Below are positions 25,942 to 34,502 of a DNA stretch of 64,000 bases, one piece after another. Origin of the DNA: Pseudomonas_T sp032052615. Lineage in GTDB: Bacteria; Pseudomonadota; Gammaproteobacteria; Pseudomonadales; Pseudomonadaceae. The position numbers were made by a program, and so were the translations under genes. Every line of letters begins with the position of its first letter. Position 1 is the stretch's first letter. The stretch lies in contig DAMBWF010000004.1 of NCBI GenBank assembly GCA_032052615.1, positions 124,001-188,000 on the forward strand, in the 5' to 3' direction. Below the pieces are notes generated by a model, which had not been told where the DNA came from, searched no databases, and worked only from the letters and a program-made list of their open reading frames with translations.

Positions 25942-26003
25942 GCCGCCGTCCTCGTTCGGCTGGGCCGGGCCCTAGGAGCCCGGCGGGGTGCGCCGCGTCG
26001 GCC

Positions 26004-26804
26004 TCAGGCCGAGGTGCGCGGCAGGGTGTCGTCGCTGCGCAGGGTGAGAATCTCGTAGCCGGTGTCGGTGACCAGCACGGTGTGTTCCCACTGCGCCGAG
26101 AGCTTGCGGTCCTTGGTGATGGCGGTCCAGCCGTCGCCCAGCAGGCGGGTTTCCGCACGGCCCTGGTTGATCATCGGCTCGATGGTGAAGATCATGCCGG
26201 CGCGCAGCTCCATGCCGGTGCCGGCGCGACCGTAGTGGACCACCTGGGGCTCCTCGTGGAAGATCCGGCCGATGCCGTGGCCGCAATAATCGCGCACCAC
26301 CGAGAAGCCATTCTTCTCGGCATGCTTCTGGATCACCTCGCCGATGTCCCCCAGGTGAGCGCCGGGTCGCACCACTTCGATGCCTTTGTACATGCACTCC
26401 TGGGTGACCCTGGCCAGGCGCTCGGCCCATTCCGGTACCTTGCCCACCATGAACATCTTGCTGGTGTCGCCGTGATAGCCGTCCTTGATCACGGTGACGT
26501 CGATGTTCATCACGTCGCCGTCCTTCAGGGGCTTCTCGTTGGGGATGCCGTGGCACACCACGTGGTTGAGGGAGGTGCAGATGGATTTCGGAAAGGGCAT
26601 GCGGCCCGGGGCGCCGCCATAGTTGAGCGGGGCGGGAATGGCGTGCTGCACGTTGACGATGTAGTCGTGGCAGATGCGGTCGAGCTCCTCGGTGGTGACA
26701 CCGGGCCTTACATGCTCGCCGATCATTTCGAGCACCTCGGCGGCCAGACGGCCGGCGATGCGCATTTTTTCGATTTCCTCGGGCGTCTTGATGGTGACGG
26801 TCAT
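26004..26804 (-). CDS. map: Methionine aminopeptidase, type I
   Basis: Map removes the initiator methionine from nascent proteins. The 266-residue protein carries the dinuclear metal ligands D102, D113, H176, E209 and E240, and the substrate-contacting H85 in VCHGIP. The start is the ATG at 26802-26804 (MTVTIKTPEEIEKMR), where family similarity begins; a longer frame reading 25 residues further is not supported. It is divergent from rpsB, which is common in gammaproteobacteria, so the 254-base gap holds both promoters. Confidence 0.95.
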   Translation of the reverse strand: MTVTIKTPEEIEKMRIAGRLAAEVLEMIGEHVRPGVTTEELDRICHDYIVNVQHAIPAPLNYGGAPGRMPFPKSICTSLNHVVCHGIPNEKPLKDGDVMNIDVTVIKDGYHGDTSKMFMVGKVPEWAERLARVTQECMYKGIEVVRPGAHLGDIGEVIQKHAEKNGFSVVRDYCGHGIGRIFHEEPQVVHYGRAGTGMELRAGMIFTIEPMINQGRAETRLLGDGWTAITKDRKLSAQWEHTVLVTDTGYEILTLRSDDTLPRTSA

Positions 26805-26921
26805 GCGGACTCTCTGGAAAGGCGCGCGCGGCGCAAGGCGGAACGAATGAAGGGGCGATTCTAGCAGAACGCGAGGCATCGCTGCAGGCGCGGGTCCCTA
26901 GCCTCGGCGCCGCGACTGTGG

Positions 26922-26927
26922 TATAAA
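26922..26927 (+). promoter_or_regulatory. Probable -10 element of the rpsB promoter
   Basis: TATAAA preceded by TGTGG is an extended -10-like element in the map/rpsB divergent region. No good -35 hexamer is visible at the usual distance, so the upstream TG bases may compensate. A start near 26934 would give an rpsB leader of about 125 nucleotides. Confidence 0.55.
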
Positions 26928-26964
26928 ACGCGCCGCTTTGCGGGCAGACGCCCCGAAGCCTTGA

Positions 26965-27030
26965 CTCCACACACGCATCGACACGGTGTCCTGGGTGCCC
27001 CGCGAGGGTTGGATATTGGGATGCGTGGAG
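26965..27030 (+). promoter_or_regulatory. Structured rpsB leader (probable S2 autoregulatory element)
   Basis: In the rpsB leader, ACGCATC (26973-26979) pairs with GATGCGT (27020-27026). The stem extends outward with CTCC (26965-26968) against GGAG (27027-27030) after an ACAC bulge. The enclosed 40 bases contain further GC-rich pairing potential. Ribosomal protein S2 represses its own rpsB-tsf mRNA through a conserved leader in gammaproteobacteria, and this is the expected place for it. The fold is inferred from inspection only. Confidence 0.5.
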
Positions 27031-27058
27031 GCCTAACCCGCTATTTCGAGGAATAGAA

Positions 27059-27802
27059 ATGACTCAAGTCAACATGCGCGACATGCTGAAGGCCGGTGTG
27101 CACTTCGGCCACCAGACCCGCTACTGGAACCCGAAAATGGACAAGTACATTTTCGGCGCGCGCAACAAGATCCACATCATCAACCTGGAAAAGACCCTGC
27201 CGATGTTCAACGAGGCCCTGTCCTTCGTTGAGAAACTGGCCGCGGGCAAGAACAAGGTGCTGTTCGTCGGCACCAAGCGTTCCGCTGGCAAGATCGTTCG
27301 CGAAGAGGCCGCTCGTTGCGGCTCGCCGTACGTCGATCACCGTTGGCTGGGCGGCATGCTGACCAACTACAAGACCATCCGTGCCTCCATCAAGCGCCTG
27401 CGCGAACTGGAAACCCAGTCCCAGGACGGCACCTTCGACAAGCTGACCAAGAAAGAAGCCCTGATGCGCACCCGCGATCTCGAGAAACTCGAGCGTAGCC
27501 TGGGCGGCATCAAGGACATGGGCGGCCTGCCGGACGCGCTGTTCGTGATCGACGTCGACCACGAGCGCATCGCCATCACCGAAGCCAACAAGCTGGGCAT
27601 TCCGGTCATTGGTGTTGTCGATACCAACAGCAGCCCGGAAGGCGTCGATTACATCATCCCGGGTAACGACGACGCCATCCGCGCCGTTCAGCTTTACCTG
27701 AGCGCCATGGCCGACGCCGTGCTGCGTGGCCGTCAGAACGCCGCCGGTGGCGCCGACGAGTTCGTCGAGGAAGCAGCCGCTTCCGAGGCCGTCGAAGGCT
27801 GA
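27059..27802 (+). CDS. rpsB: 30S ribosomal protein S2
   Basis: S2 is a late-assembling protein of the small ribosomal subunit, needed for S1 binding. The 247-residue product starts TQVNMRDMLKAGVHFGHQTR and contains the typical YIFGARNKIHIINLEKT and GTKRSAGKIVREEA segments. The frame continues to an acidic C-terminal tail (ADEFVEEAAASEAVEG). GAGGAA precedes the ATG. It is the first gene of rpsB-tsf, and its codon use is strongly biased, as expected for a highly expressed gene. Confidence 0.98.
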   Translation: MTQVNMRDMLKAGVHFGHQTRYWNPKMDKYIFGARNKIHIINLEKTLPMFNEALSFVEKLAAGKNKVLFVGTKRSAGKIVREEAARCGSPYVDHRWLGGMLTNYKTIRASIKRLRELETQSQDGTFDKLTKKEALMRTRDLEKLERSLGGIKDMGGLPDALFVIDVDHERIAITEANKLGIPVIGVVDTNSSPEGVDYIIPGNDDAIRAVQLYLSAMADAVLRGRQNAAGGADEFVEEAAASEAVEG

Positions 27803-27830
27803 GGCCGGACCGTCAAGCGTTAGCCGGTGC

Positions 27831-27859
27831 GCAAAAAGGGGGCTAGGCCCCCTTTTTGC
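27831..27859 (+). terminator. Terminator/attenuator between rpsB and tsf
   Basis: GCAAAAAGGGGGC and GCCCCCTTTTTGC form a perfect 13-base-pair stem around a TAG loop, with the T-rich half doubling as the termination tract. Lying inside the rpsB-tsf gap, it probably terminates only part of the transcripts, so that S2 and EF-Ts levels differ; partial read-through at this site is known in E. coli. The A-rich arm makes it bidirectional in principle. Confidence 0.85.
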
Positions 27860-27925
27860 CACCTTGGATTCGAAGCGCCCGACATGCCGGGCGGAATGGT
27901 TGAACACCTTCAAGAGGATTGCGAA

Positions 27926-28795
27926 ATGGCAGAGATTACTGCGGCCCTGGTCAAAGAACTGCGCGAGCGTACCGGCCAAGGCATGATGGAGTGCAAGAAG
28001 GCCCTGGTGGCCGCCGAAGGCGACATCGAAAAGGCCATCGACGACATGCGTGCCTCCGGCGCCATCAAGGCCGCCAAGAAGGCGGGCAACATCGCCGCCG
28101 AAGGTTCCATCGCCATCAAGGTGGCCGATGACAACAAGGCCGGCGTCATCATCGAAGTCAACTCCCAGACCGACTTCCTCGCCCTGCAGGACGACTTCAA
28201 GGCCTTCGTTTCCGCCAGCCTGAACAAGGCCTTCGAACAGAAACTGACCGAAGCCGCTCCGCTGATCGCCGAGCAGGAATCGGCGCGCGAGGCGCTGGTC
28301 GCCAAGTGTGGCGAGAATGTCAATATTCGCCGCCTGGCGCGCGCCGAAGGCGACGTCGTCGGTGCCTACCTGCACGGCCATCGCATCGGCGTGCTGGTCA
28401 CCCTCAAGGGTGGCAACGTTGAGCTGGCCCGTGACATCGCCATGCACGTGGCGGCCAGCAACCCGCAATTCCTCGACCCGTCCCAGGTATCCGAAGAAGC
28501 GGTGGCCAAGGAGAAGGAAATCTTCCTGTCGCTGAACGCGGACAAGATCGCCGGCAAGCCGGAGAACATCGTCGAGAACATGGTCAAGGGCCGTATCTCC
28601 AAGTTCCTCGCCGAAGCCAGCCTGGTCGAGCAGCCGTTCGTCAAGGACCCGGATGTCAAGGTCGGTGACCTGGCCAAGAAAGCCAGTGCCGAGATCGTTT
28701 CCTTCATCCGCTTCGAAGTGGGCGAGGGCATCGAGAAGGCCGAGGCCGACTTCGCCGCCGAGGTGGCCGCTCAGGTCGCCGCCGCCAAGCAGTAA
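27926..28795 (+). CDS. tsf: Elongation factor Ts
   Basis: EF-Ts is the guanine nucleotide exchange factor for EF-Tu. The 289-residue protein begins AEITAALVKELRERTGQGMM, with the TDFVA-type signature present as SQTDFLALQDDFKAFV near residue 80. The N-terminal UBA-like domain, core and C-terminal module are complete. The ATG at 27926 is chosen over in-frame starts upstream because homology starts there and AAGAGGA lies eight to nine bases before it. It is the second gene of rpsB-tsf. Confidence 0.98.
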   Translation: MAEITAALVKELRERTGQGMMECKKALVAAEGDIEKAIDDMRASGAIKAAKKAGNIAAEGSIAIKVADDNKAGVIIEVNSQTDFLALQDDFKAFVSASLNKAFEQKLTEAAPLIAEQESAREALVAKCGENVNIRRLARAEGDVVGAYLHGHRIGVLVTLKGGNVELARDIAMHVAASNPQFLDPSQVSEEAVAKEKEIFLSLNADKIAGKPENIVENMVKGRISKFLAEASLVEQPFVKDPDVKVGDLAKKASAEIVSFIRFEVGEGIEKAEADFAAEVAAQVAAAKQ

Positions 28796-28975
28796 GCACG
28801 AGACAGTCCCGTACTGTCGCCCGCAAGAGGCTGCCCGCTCACGCGCGCGGCCTCTTCGTCAAACTGGGGAGCCGAATCGGGCCGGCTTCCGCGGCGGCCT
28901 TCCTGGCGTCGCGCGCCTCGGGCGCCATACGGGAGCCTCGGGCTCCGCTAATTCACGCCGCAGGAGAGACACGCA

Positions 28976-29719
28976 ATGGCTCAGCAGGTGAGTGGTCGCC
29001 AACCTCGCTATAAACGCATTCTGCTCAAACTCAGCGGCGAGGCCCTGATGGGGGCCGAAGAGTTCGGTATCGATCCCAAGGTGCTCGACCGCATGGCCCT
29101 GGAGATCGGACAACTGGTGGGGATCGGCGTGCAGGTCGGCCTGGTCATCGGTGGCGGTAACCTGTTCCGGGGCGCCGCCCTGAGCGCCGCCGGCATGGAT
29201 CGTGTCACCGGCGACCACATGGGCATGCTGGCCACCGTGATGAACGCCTTGGCCATGCGCGACGCGCTGGAGCGGTCAAATATCCCGGCGCTGGTGATGT
29301 CCGCCATCTCCATGGTCGGCGTGACCGATCATTACGACCGGCGCAAGGCCATGCGCCATCTGGCCGGTGGCGAGGTGGTGATCTTCTCGGCTGGCACTGG
29401 CAACCCGTTCTTCACCACCGACTCGGCGGCCTGCCTGCGGGCCATCGAGATCGACGCCGACGTGGTGCTCAAGGCGACCAAGGTCGACGGCGTGTACACC
29501 GCCGATCCGTTCAAGGATCCGAACGCGGAAAAATTCGAACGCCTCACCTACGACGAAGTGCTGGATCGCAAGCTGGGCGTGATGGACCTGACCGCCATCT
29601 GCCTGTGCCGTGACCAGCAGATGCCGTTGCGGGTCTTCAATATGAACAAACCGGGCGCCCTGCTGAACATTGTGGTCGGCGGCGCGGAAGGAACTCTGAT
29701 CGAGGAGAACGCACAATGA
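28976..29719 (+). CDS. pyrH: UMP kinase
   Basis: PyrH phosphorylates UMP to UDP in pyrimidine nucleotide synthesis. The 247-residue amino acid kinase-fold protein shows RILLKLSGEALMG near residue 14, GGGNLFRG near residue 61, and the nucleotide-binding TKVDGVYTADP near residue 167. AGGAGAG precedes the ATG. Its stop overlaps the frr start (ATGA). A 180-base gap separates it from tsf and probably contains its own promoter. Confidence 0.97.
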   Translation: MAQQVSGRQPRYKRILLKLSGEALMGAEEFGIDPKVLDRMALEIGQLVGIGVQVGLVIGGGNLFRGAALSAAGMDRVTGDHMGMLATVMNALAMRDALERSNIPALVMSAISMVGVTDHYDRRKAMRHLAGGEVVIFSAGTGNPFFTTDSAACLRAIEIDADVVLKATKVDGVYTADPFKDPNAEKFERLTYDEVLDRKLGVMDLTAICLCRDQQMPLRVFNMNKPGALLNIVVGGAEGTLIEENAQ

Positions 29720-30273
29720 TCAACGAGATCAAGAAAGACGCTCAGGAGCGCATGAAGAAGACCCTGGAATCCCTGGATCATGCCTTCGCCAAGATCCGCA
29801 CGGGGCGCGCCCACCCGAGCATCCTGGACAGCGTGATGGTGTCCTACTATGGCGCCGACACGCCGTTGCGCCAGGTGGCCAACGTCACTGTCGAGGACTC
29901 CCGGACCCTGGCCCTGACCGTGTTCGACAAGAGCATGATCCAGGCGATCGAGAAGGCCATCATGACCTCCGACCTGGGGCTCAACCCGGCCACCGCCGGC
30001 ACCACCATCCGCGTACCGATGCCGGCGCTGACCGAGGAAACCCGCAAGGGCTTCACCAAGCAGGCCCGCTCGGAGGCCGAGCACGCGCGGGTCGCGGTGC
30101 GCAATATCCGTCGCGACGCCCTGGCCCAGCTCAAGGACCTGGTGAAGGAGAAGGCGATCAGCGAAGACGAGGAACGCCGCGCCGCCGATGAAGTCCAGAA
30201 GCTCACCGACAAGTTCGTCGCCGAGGTGGACAAGGCCCTGGAGGCGAAGGAAACGGATCTGATGGCCGTCTGA
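29716..30273 (+). CDS. frr: Ribosome recycling factor
   Basis: RRF splits post-termination ribosomes together with EF-G. The 185-residue product has the family layout of a long three-helix bundle and an inserted beta/alpha/beta domain. Typical segments are KTRTGRAHPS-like KIRTGRAHPSILD near residue 29 and VAVRNIRRDALAQLKDL near residue 130. The start overlaps pyrH by four bases, indicating coupled translation; uppS follows after 17 bases. Confidence 0.97.
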   Translation: MINEIKKDAQERMKKTLESLDHAFAKIRTGRAHPSILDSVMVSYYGADTPLRQVANVTVEDSRTLALTVFDKSMIQAIEKAIMTSDLGLNPATAGTTIRVPMPALTEETRKGFTKQARSEAEHARVAVRNIRRDALAQLKDLVKEKAISEDEERRAADEVQKLTDKFVAEVDKALEAKETDLMAV

Positions 30274-30290
30274 CGGTCGGGACGCGCGTC

Positions 30291-31055
30291 ATGGACAAGA
30301 GTCAGGGCAAGAGCGCGCCGCCTGCGGTGCCGCGTCATGTGGCGATCATCATGGACGGCAACAACCGGTGGGCGAAGAAGCGCTTGTTGCCGGGTGTCGC
30401 CGGGCACAAGGCGGGCGTGGACGCCGTGCGCGCGGTCATCGAAGTCTGCGCCGAGGCGGGGGTCGAGGTCCTGACCCTGTTCGCCTTTTCCAGCGAGAAC
30501 TGGCAGCGCCCGGCCGACGAGGTCAGCGCGCTGATGGAGCTGTTCCTCTCGGCGTTGCGCCGGGAGGTGCGGCGCCTCAATGACAACGGCATCCGCCTGC
30601 GAATCATAGGTGATCGGTCGCGCTTCCATCCGGAACTGCAGGCCGCGATGGGCGATGCGGAGGCGCTGACCGCCGAGCAGACCCGCTTCACGCTGCAGGT
30701 GGCCGCCAATTACGGGGGGCAGTGGGATATCACCCAGGCAGCCCGGCAACTTGCCCGCGAAGTCCAGGAGGGCCGGCTGGACCCCGACGATATCGATGCC
30801 CAGCGGCTGCAGCGTCGCCTGGTCACCGCCGACGCGCCCTTGCCCGATCTGTGCATCCGCACCGGCGGCGAGCACCGCATCAGCAACTTTCTGCTCTGGC
30901 AACTGGCTTATGCCGAGCTCTACTTTTCCGATCTGTACTGGCCCGATTTCAAGCATGACGCCATGCGCAAGGCCTTGACCGATTTCGCTGCTCGCCAGCG
31001 GCGCTTCGGCAAGACCAGCGAGCAGATCGAAGCGGAGGCGCGCGCCCAATGCTGA
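30291..31055 (+). CDS. uppS: (2E,6E)-farnesyl-diphosphate-specific undecaprenyl diphosphate synthase
   Basis: UppS condenses eight isopentenyl diphosphates with farnesyl diphosphate to give the C55 carrier lipid for peptidoglycan and LPS. The 254-residue protein carries the catalytic D22 in VAIIMDGNNRWAKKR, the FAFSSENWQRP segment, and the C-terminal DLCIRTGGEHRISNFLLWQ block. The usual G-G-E/N-R signature is intact. Its end overlaps cdsA by seven bases. Confidence 0.96.
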   Translation: MDKSQGKSAPPAVPRHVAIIMDGNNRWAKKRLLPGVAGHKAGVDAVRAVIEVCAEAGVEVLTLFAFSSENWQRPADEVSALMELFLSALRREVRRLNDNGIRLRIIGDRSRFHPELQAAMGDAEALTAEQTRFTLQVAANYGGQWDITQAARQLAREVQEGRLDPDDIDAQRLQRRLVTADAPLPDLCIRTGGEHRISNFLLWQLAYAELYFSDLYWPDFKHDAMRKALTDFAARQRRFGKTSEQIEAEARAQC

Positions 31056-31864
31056 AACAACGGATCATCACCGCCTTGGTCTTGCTGCCCATCGCGCTGG
31101 CGGGGTTCTTCTGGCTGCAAGGCGAGGCCTTCGCGCTGTTCATCGGCGCGGTGGTGGTGCTGGGCGGTTGGGAATGGGCACGGCTCGCCGGCGTGCCCGC
31201 TCAGGCCGCGCGCATCGCCTACGCCGCCGGGGTAGCACTGGTTCTCGGGGGGGTGCATGCCGTGCCCGTGCTGGCACCCTGGGTCTTGCTGGCAGGCGTG
31301 GCCTGGTGGCTGGTGGCGATCGCCCTGGTGCTGGGGTATCCCGCTAGCAGCCGCTACTGGGGCGGCGTGCCCGGCAAGCTGCTGATCGGTCTGGTGATCC
31401 TGCTGCCGGCCTGGCAAGGGCTGGTGCTGCTCAAGCAATGGCCCTTGGCCAACGGCCTGATCCTGGCGGTGATGGTTCTGGTCTGGGCCGCCGACATCGG
31501 CGCCTATTTCTTCGGCCGCGCCTTCGGCGCACGCAAGCTGGCGCCGGCCGTGAGCCCCGGCAAGAGCTGGGAAGGGCTGCTCGGCGGCCTGCTGGTGAGC
31601 CTGTTGCTCACCGCGGCGGTAGGCTTCTACCGAGGCTGGATGCCCGCCGATTTCCTGCTCGGGTTGGCCGGTGCCGCCGGGGTTGTGTTGATTTCGGTGG
31701 TGGGCGACCTGACCGAAAGCATGTTCAAGCGGAGCGCGGGCGTGAAGGACAGCAGTAACCTGCTGCCCGGCCACGGCGGTGTGCTGGACCGTATCGATAG
31801 CCTGACCGCGGCGGTCCCGGTGTACGCCGCGCTCCTCTGGAGCGCGGGCTGGGGCTCGTTGTGA
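31049..31864 (+). CDS. cdsA: Phosphatidate cytidylyltransferase
   Basis: CdsA makes CDP-diacylglycerol from phosphatidate and CTP, feeding all phospholipid head-group pathways. The 271-residue integral membrane protein has about seven helices. The CDP-diglyceride synthetase signature SMFKRSAGVKDSSNLLPGHG is near the C terminus (about residues 226-245), just before the catalytic HGGVLDRIDS segment. It is embedded between uppS and dxr with overlaps at both ends (seven and four bases), which argues for tight co-expression. Confidence 0.95.
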   Translation: MLKQRIITALVLLPIALAGFFWLQGEAFALFIGAVVVLGGWEWARLAGVPAQAARIAYAAGVALVLGGVHAVPVLAPWVLLAGVAWWLVAIALVLGYPASSRYWGGVPGKLLIGLVILLPAWQGLVLLKQWPLANGLILAVMVLVWAADIGAYFFGRAFGARKLAPAVSPGKSWEGLLGGLLVSLLLTAAVGFYRGWMPADFLLGLAGAAGVVLISVVGDLTESMFKRSAGVKDSSNLLPGHGGVLDRIDSLTAAVPVYAALLWSAGWGSL

Positions 31865-33051
31865 GCCGACCGCAGCGGATTACCGTGCTGGGCGCCACGG
31901 GTTCCATCGGTCTCAGCACGCTGGATGTCATCGCCCGGCATCCCCAGGATTACCAGGCCTTCGCCCTCAGCGGCTTCAGCCGGCTGAGCGAACTCGAAGC
32001 CCTCTGCCTGGCCCATCGTCCTCGCTTCGCCGTCGTCCCCGAGCCGCTCCAGGCGCGTCGCTTGCAGGAGCGCCTGCAGGGCGCCGGCCTGGAAACCCGC
32101 GTGCTGGCCGGTGAAGCGGGGCTGTGCGAGGTGGCCGCGCATCCCGAGGCCGACGCGGTGATGGCCGCTATCGTCGGCGCCGCCGGCCTGCGGCCGACCC
32201 TGGCGGCGGTGGAAGCGGGCAAACGCGTGCTGCTGGCCAATAAGGAAGCGTTGGTCATGTCGGGCGCCCTGTTCATGGAGGCGGTCCGTCGCAGCGGCGC
32301 GCTGCTGTTGCCCATCGACAGCGAGCACAATGCGATCTTCCAATGTTTGCCGGGGGACTACGCCCAGGGGCTGCAGCGGGTCGGCGTGCGTCGCATCCTG
32401 CTCACCGCTTCCGGGGGGCCCTTCCGCGAGACGCCAGTGGCGAGCCTGGCCGATGTCACGCCCGAGCAGGCCTGCGCCCATCCCAACTGGTCCATGGGGC
32501 GCAAGATCTCGGTGGACTCCGCCAGCATGATGAACAAGGGGTTGGAGCTGATCGAAGCCTGCTGGCTGTTCGATGCGCCACCACAACGGGTCGAGGTGGT
32601 CATCCACCCGCAGAGCGTGATCCATTCCCTGGTGGACTACGTGGACGGCTCGGTGCTGGCCCAATTGGGCAACCCCGACATGCGCACGCCTATCAGCCAT
32701 GCCCTGGCGTGGCCTCGGCGCATCGACTCCGGCGTCGCGCCCCTGGACTTGTTTGCGATCGGGCGACTGGACTTCCAGGCCCCCGACGAACAACGTTTCC
32801 CCTGCCTGCGCCTGGCGCGCCAGGCGGCCGAGGCAGGCGGTAGCGCGCCGGCATGCCTGAACGCGGCAAACGAGGTGGCTGTGGCCGCGTTCCTCGATCG
32901 ACGCATTCGTTTCGACGAAATCGCGGGTATGATCGAGCACGTCTTGGCCCGCGAAACCGTGCATCCGGTGAGCGATCTCGATTCGGTGATGGCCGTCGAC
33001 GAGCGCGCTCGCACCGAGGCGCGGGCCTGGTTGATGCGCCGCGCCCGCTAG
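31861..33051 (+). CDS. dxr: 1-deoxy-D-xylulose 5-phosphate reductoisomerase
   Basis: Dxr converts DXP to 2-C-methyl-D-erythritol 4-phosphate, the committed step of the MEP isoprenoid pathway. The 396-residue protein starts with GTG (SRPQRITVLGATGSIG), overlapping the cdsA stop by four bases. The NADPH-binding GATGSIG lies at residues 11-17, the metal/substrate region around IDSEHNAIFQCL near residue 145, and SMGRKISVDSASMMNKGLE near residue 210. ispD and ispF, the next pathway genes, are also in the window. Confidence 0.97.
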   Translation: MSRPQRITVLGATGSIGLSTLDVIARHPQDYQAFALSGFSRLSELEALCLAHRPRFAVVPEPLQARRLQERLQGAGLETRVLAGEAGLCEVAAHPEADAVMAAIVGAAGLRPTLAAVEAGKRVLLANKEALVMSGALFMEAVRRSGALLLPIDSEHNAIFQCLPGDYAQGLQRVGVRRILLTASGGPFRETPVASLADVTPEQACAHPNWSMGRKISVDSASMMNKGLELIEACWLFDAPPQRVEVVIHPQSVIHSLVDYVDGSVLAQLGNPDMRTPISHALAWPRRIDSGVAPLDLFAIGRLDFQAPDEQRFPCLRLARQAAEAGGSAPACLNAANEVAVAAFLDRRIRFDEIAGMIEHVLARETVHPVSDLDSVMAVDERARTEARAWLMRRAR

Positions 33052-33076
33052 GCCGGTCGCCGCTCGGAGGAAAGCG

Positions 33077-34429
33077 ATGAGCATGCTTTATACGATTCTC
33101 GGCACCCTGATCGCCCTGGGCGTGCTGGTGACCTTCCATGAATTCGGCCATTTCTGGGTTGCCCGTCGCTGCGGGGTGAAGGTGCTGCGCTTTTCGGTGG
33201 GCTTCGGCAGGCCGTTGCTGCGCTGGCGCGACCGCCACGGGACGGAGTTCGCCGTCGCGGCGATTCCCTTGGGCGGCTACGTGAAAATGCTCGACGAGCG
33301 CGAGGCGGAGGTTCCCTCCGAACTGCTCGACCAAGCGTTCAACCGCAAGTCCGTGGGGCAGCGCATCGCCATCGTCGCGGCTGGCCCGATCGCCAACTTC
33401 CTGCTCGCCATCCTGTTTTTCTGGATCTTGGCGATGCTCGGCAGCCAGCAGGTCCGGCCCGTCATCGGCGAGGTCCAGCCCGGAAGCGTTGCGGCGGAAG
33501 CCGGGCTGGCACCGGGGCAGGAAGTGGTGGCGGTGAATGGCGCCCGTACCCGTGGCTGGTCGGCGGTGAACCTGCAACTTGTACGACGCCTGGGCGAAAG
33601 CGGTCACCTCGATTTCACCGTGCTCGACAAGGGCTCCAGCGTGGAGGTTACCCACCGCCTGCCGGTACGGGACTGGCTGCGGGGTGAGGAAGAACCCGAC
33701 CCTATCGACGCCCTCGGCATTCGCCCCTGGCGGCCGAGTATCCCACCGGTATTGGGCGAGGTGGCGCCGGGCGCGCCGGCGGAAAAAGCTGGCCTGCGAG
33801 CCGGCGACCGCATCCTCGCGTTGAACGGCGAGCCCGTGGAGGACTGGCAGGCCATGGTGGACTGGCTGCGTGCCCGTCCCGACGCGGCCATCACCCTGAC
33901 CCTTGACCGAGAGGGGCAGCGTCTCGAGGTGCCGCTCACCCTCAGCGCGCGAGGCGAGGGCAAGGCACGCACCGGCTACCTGGGCGCCGGCCCGCAGGCG
34001 GTGGAATGGCCGGACGACATGCTGCGCGAGGTGCGTTTCGGTGCCCTCGACGGCTTCGGCGAGGCACTTTCCCGAACCTGGCAAATGAGTGCCTTGAGCC
34101 TGGATTCCCTGAAGAAAATGCTGCTGGGCCAGCTCTCGGTAAAAAACTTGAGCGGGCCGATAACCATTGCTAAAGTGGCGGGCGCTTCGGCCCAGTCGGG
34201 CGTGGGGGATTTCCTGAATTTCCTCGCCTACCTGAGCATCAGCCTGGGGGTACTCAATCTTCTGCCGATCCCCGTTCTGGATGGGGGGCATCTGCTGTTC
34301 TATCTGGTCGAATGGGCGCGTGGCCGCCCCGTATCGGAGCGAGTGCAGGCCTGGGGTGTGCAAATCGGCATCAGTCTGGTCATCGGGGTCATGCTGCTGG
34401 CCCTGGTCAACGACCTGAGCCGCTTATGA
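33077..34429 (+). CDS. rseP: Site-2 intramembrane zinc protease RseP (MucP)
   Basis: RseP cuts anti-sigma factors such as MucA/RseA within the membrane, releasing the envelope-stress sigma factor. The 450-residue protein has the zinc motif HEFGH at residues 21-25 in the first helix, two PDZ domains in the periplasm (one around PGSVAAEAGLAPGQEVV, the other around PGAPAEKAGLRAGDRIL), and the third zinc-ligand region VLDGGHLLFYL near residue 400. It lies directly before bamA, the usual gammaproteobacterial order. Confidence 0.96.
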   Translation: MSMLYTILGTLIALGVLVTFHEFGHFWVARRCGVKVLRFSVGFGRPLLRWRDRHGTEFAVAAIPLGGYVKMLDEREAEVPSELLDQAFNRKSVGQRIAIVAAGPIANFLLAILFFWILAMLGSQQVRPVIGEVQPGSVAAEAGLAPGQEVVAVNGARTRGWSAVNLQLVRRLGESGHLDFTVLDKGSSVEVTHRLPVRDWLRGEEEPDPIDALGIRPWRPSIPPVLGEVAPGAPAEKAGLRAGDRILALNGEPVEDWQAMVDWLRARPDAAITLTLDREGQRLEVPLTLSARGEGKARTGYLGAGPQAVEWPDDMLREVRFGALDGFGEALSRTWQMSALSLDSLKKMLLGQLSVKNLSGPITIAKVAGASAQSGVGDFLNFLAYLSISLGVLNLLPIPVLDGGHLLFYLVEWARGRPVSERVQAWGVQIGISLVIGVMLLALVNDLSRL

Positions 34430-34502
34430 CGCGACGCCGTATTCCGGGTCCGCCTCGCCGTAGTCGGCGGACTCCTTATCATCCGTTGGAAAAAAGGACC
34501 TC

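Noticed and set aside
22147..26058. 1303-residue plus-strand frame
   Set aside because: Runs antisense through dapC and glnD, both of which have complete motifs on the minus strand.
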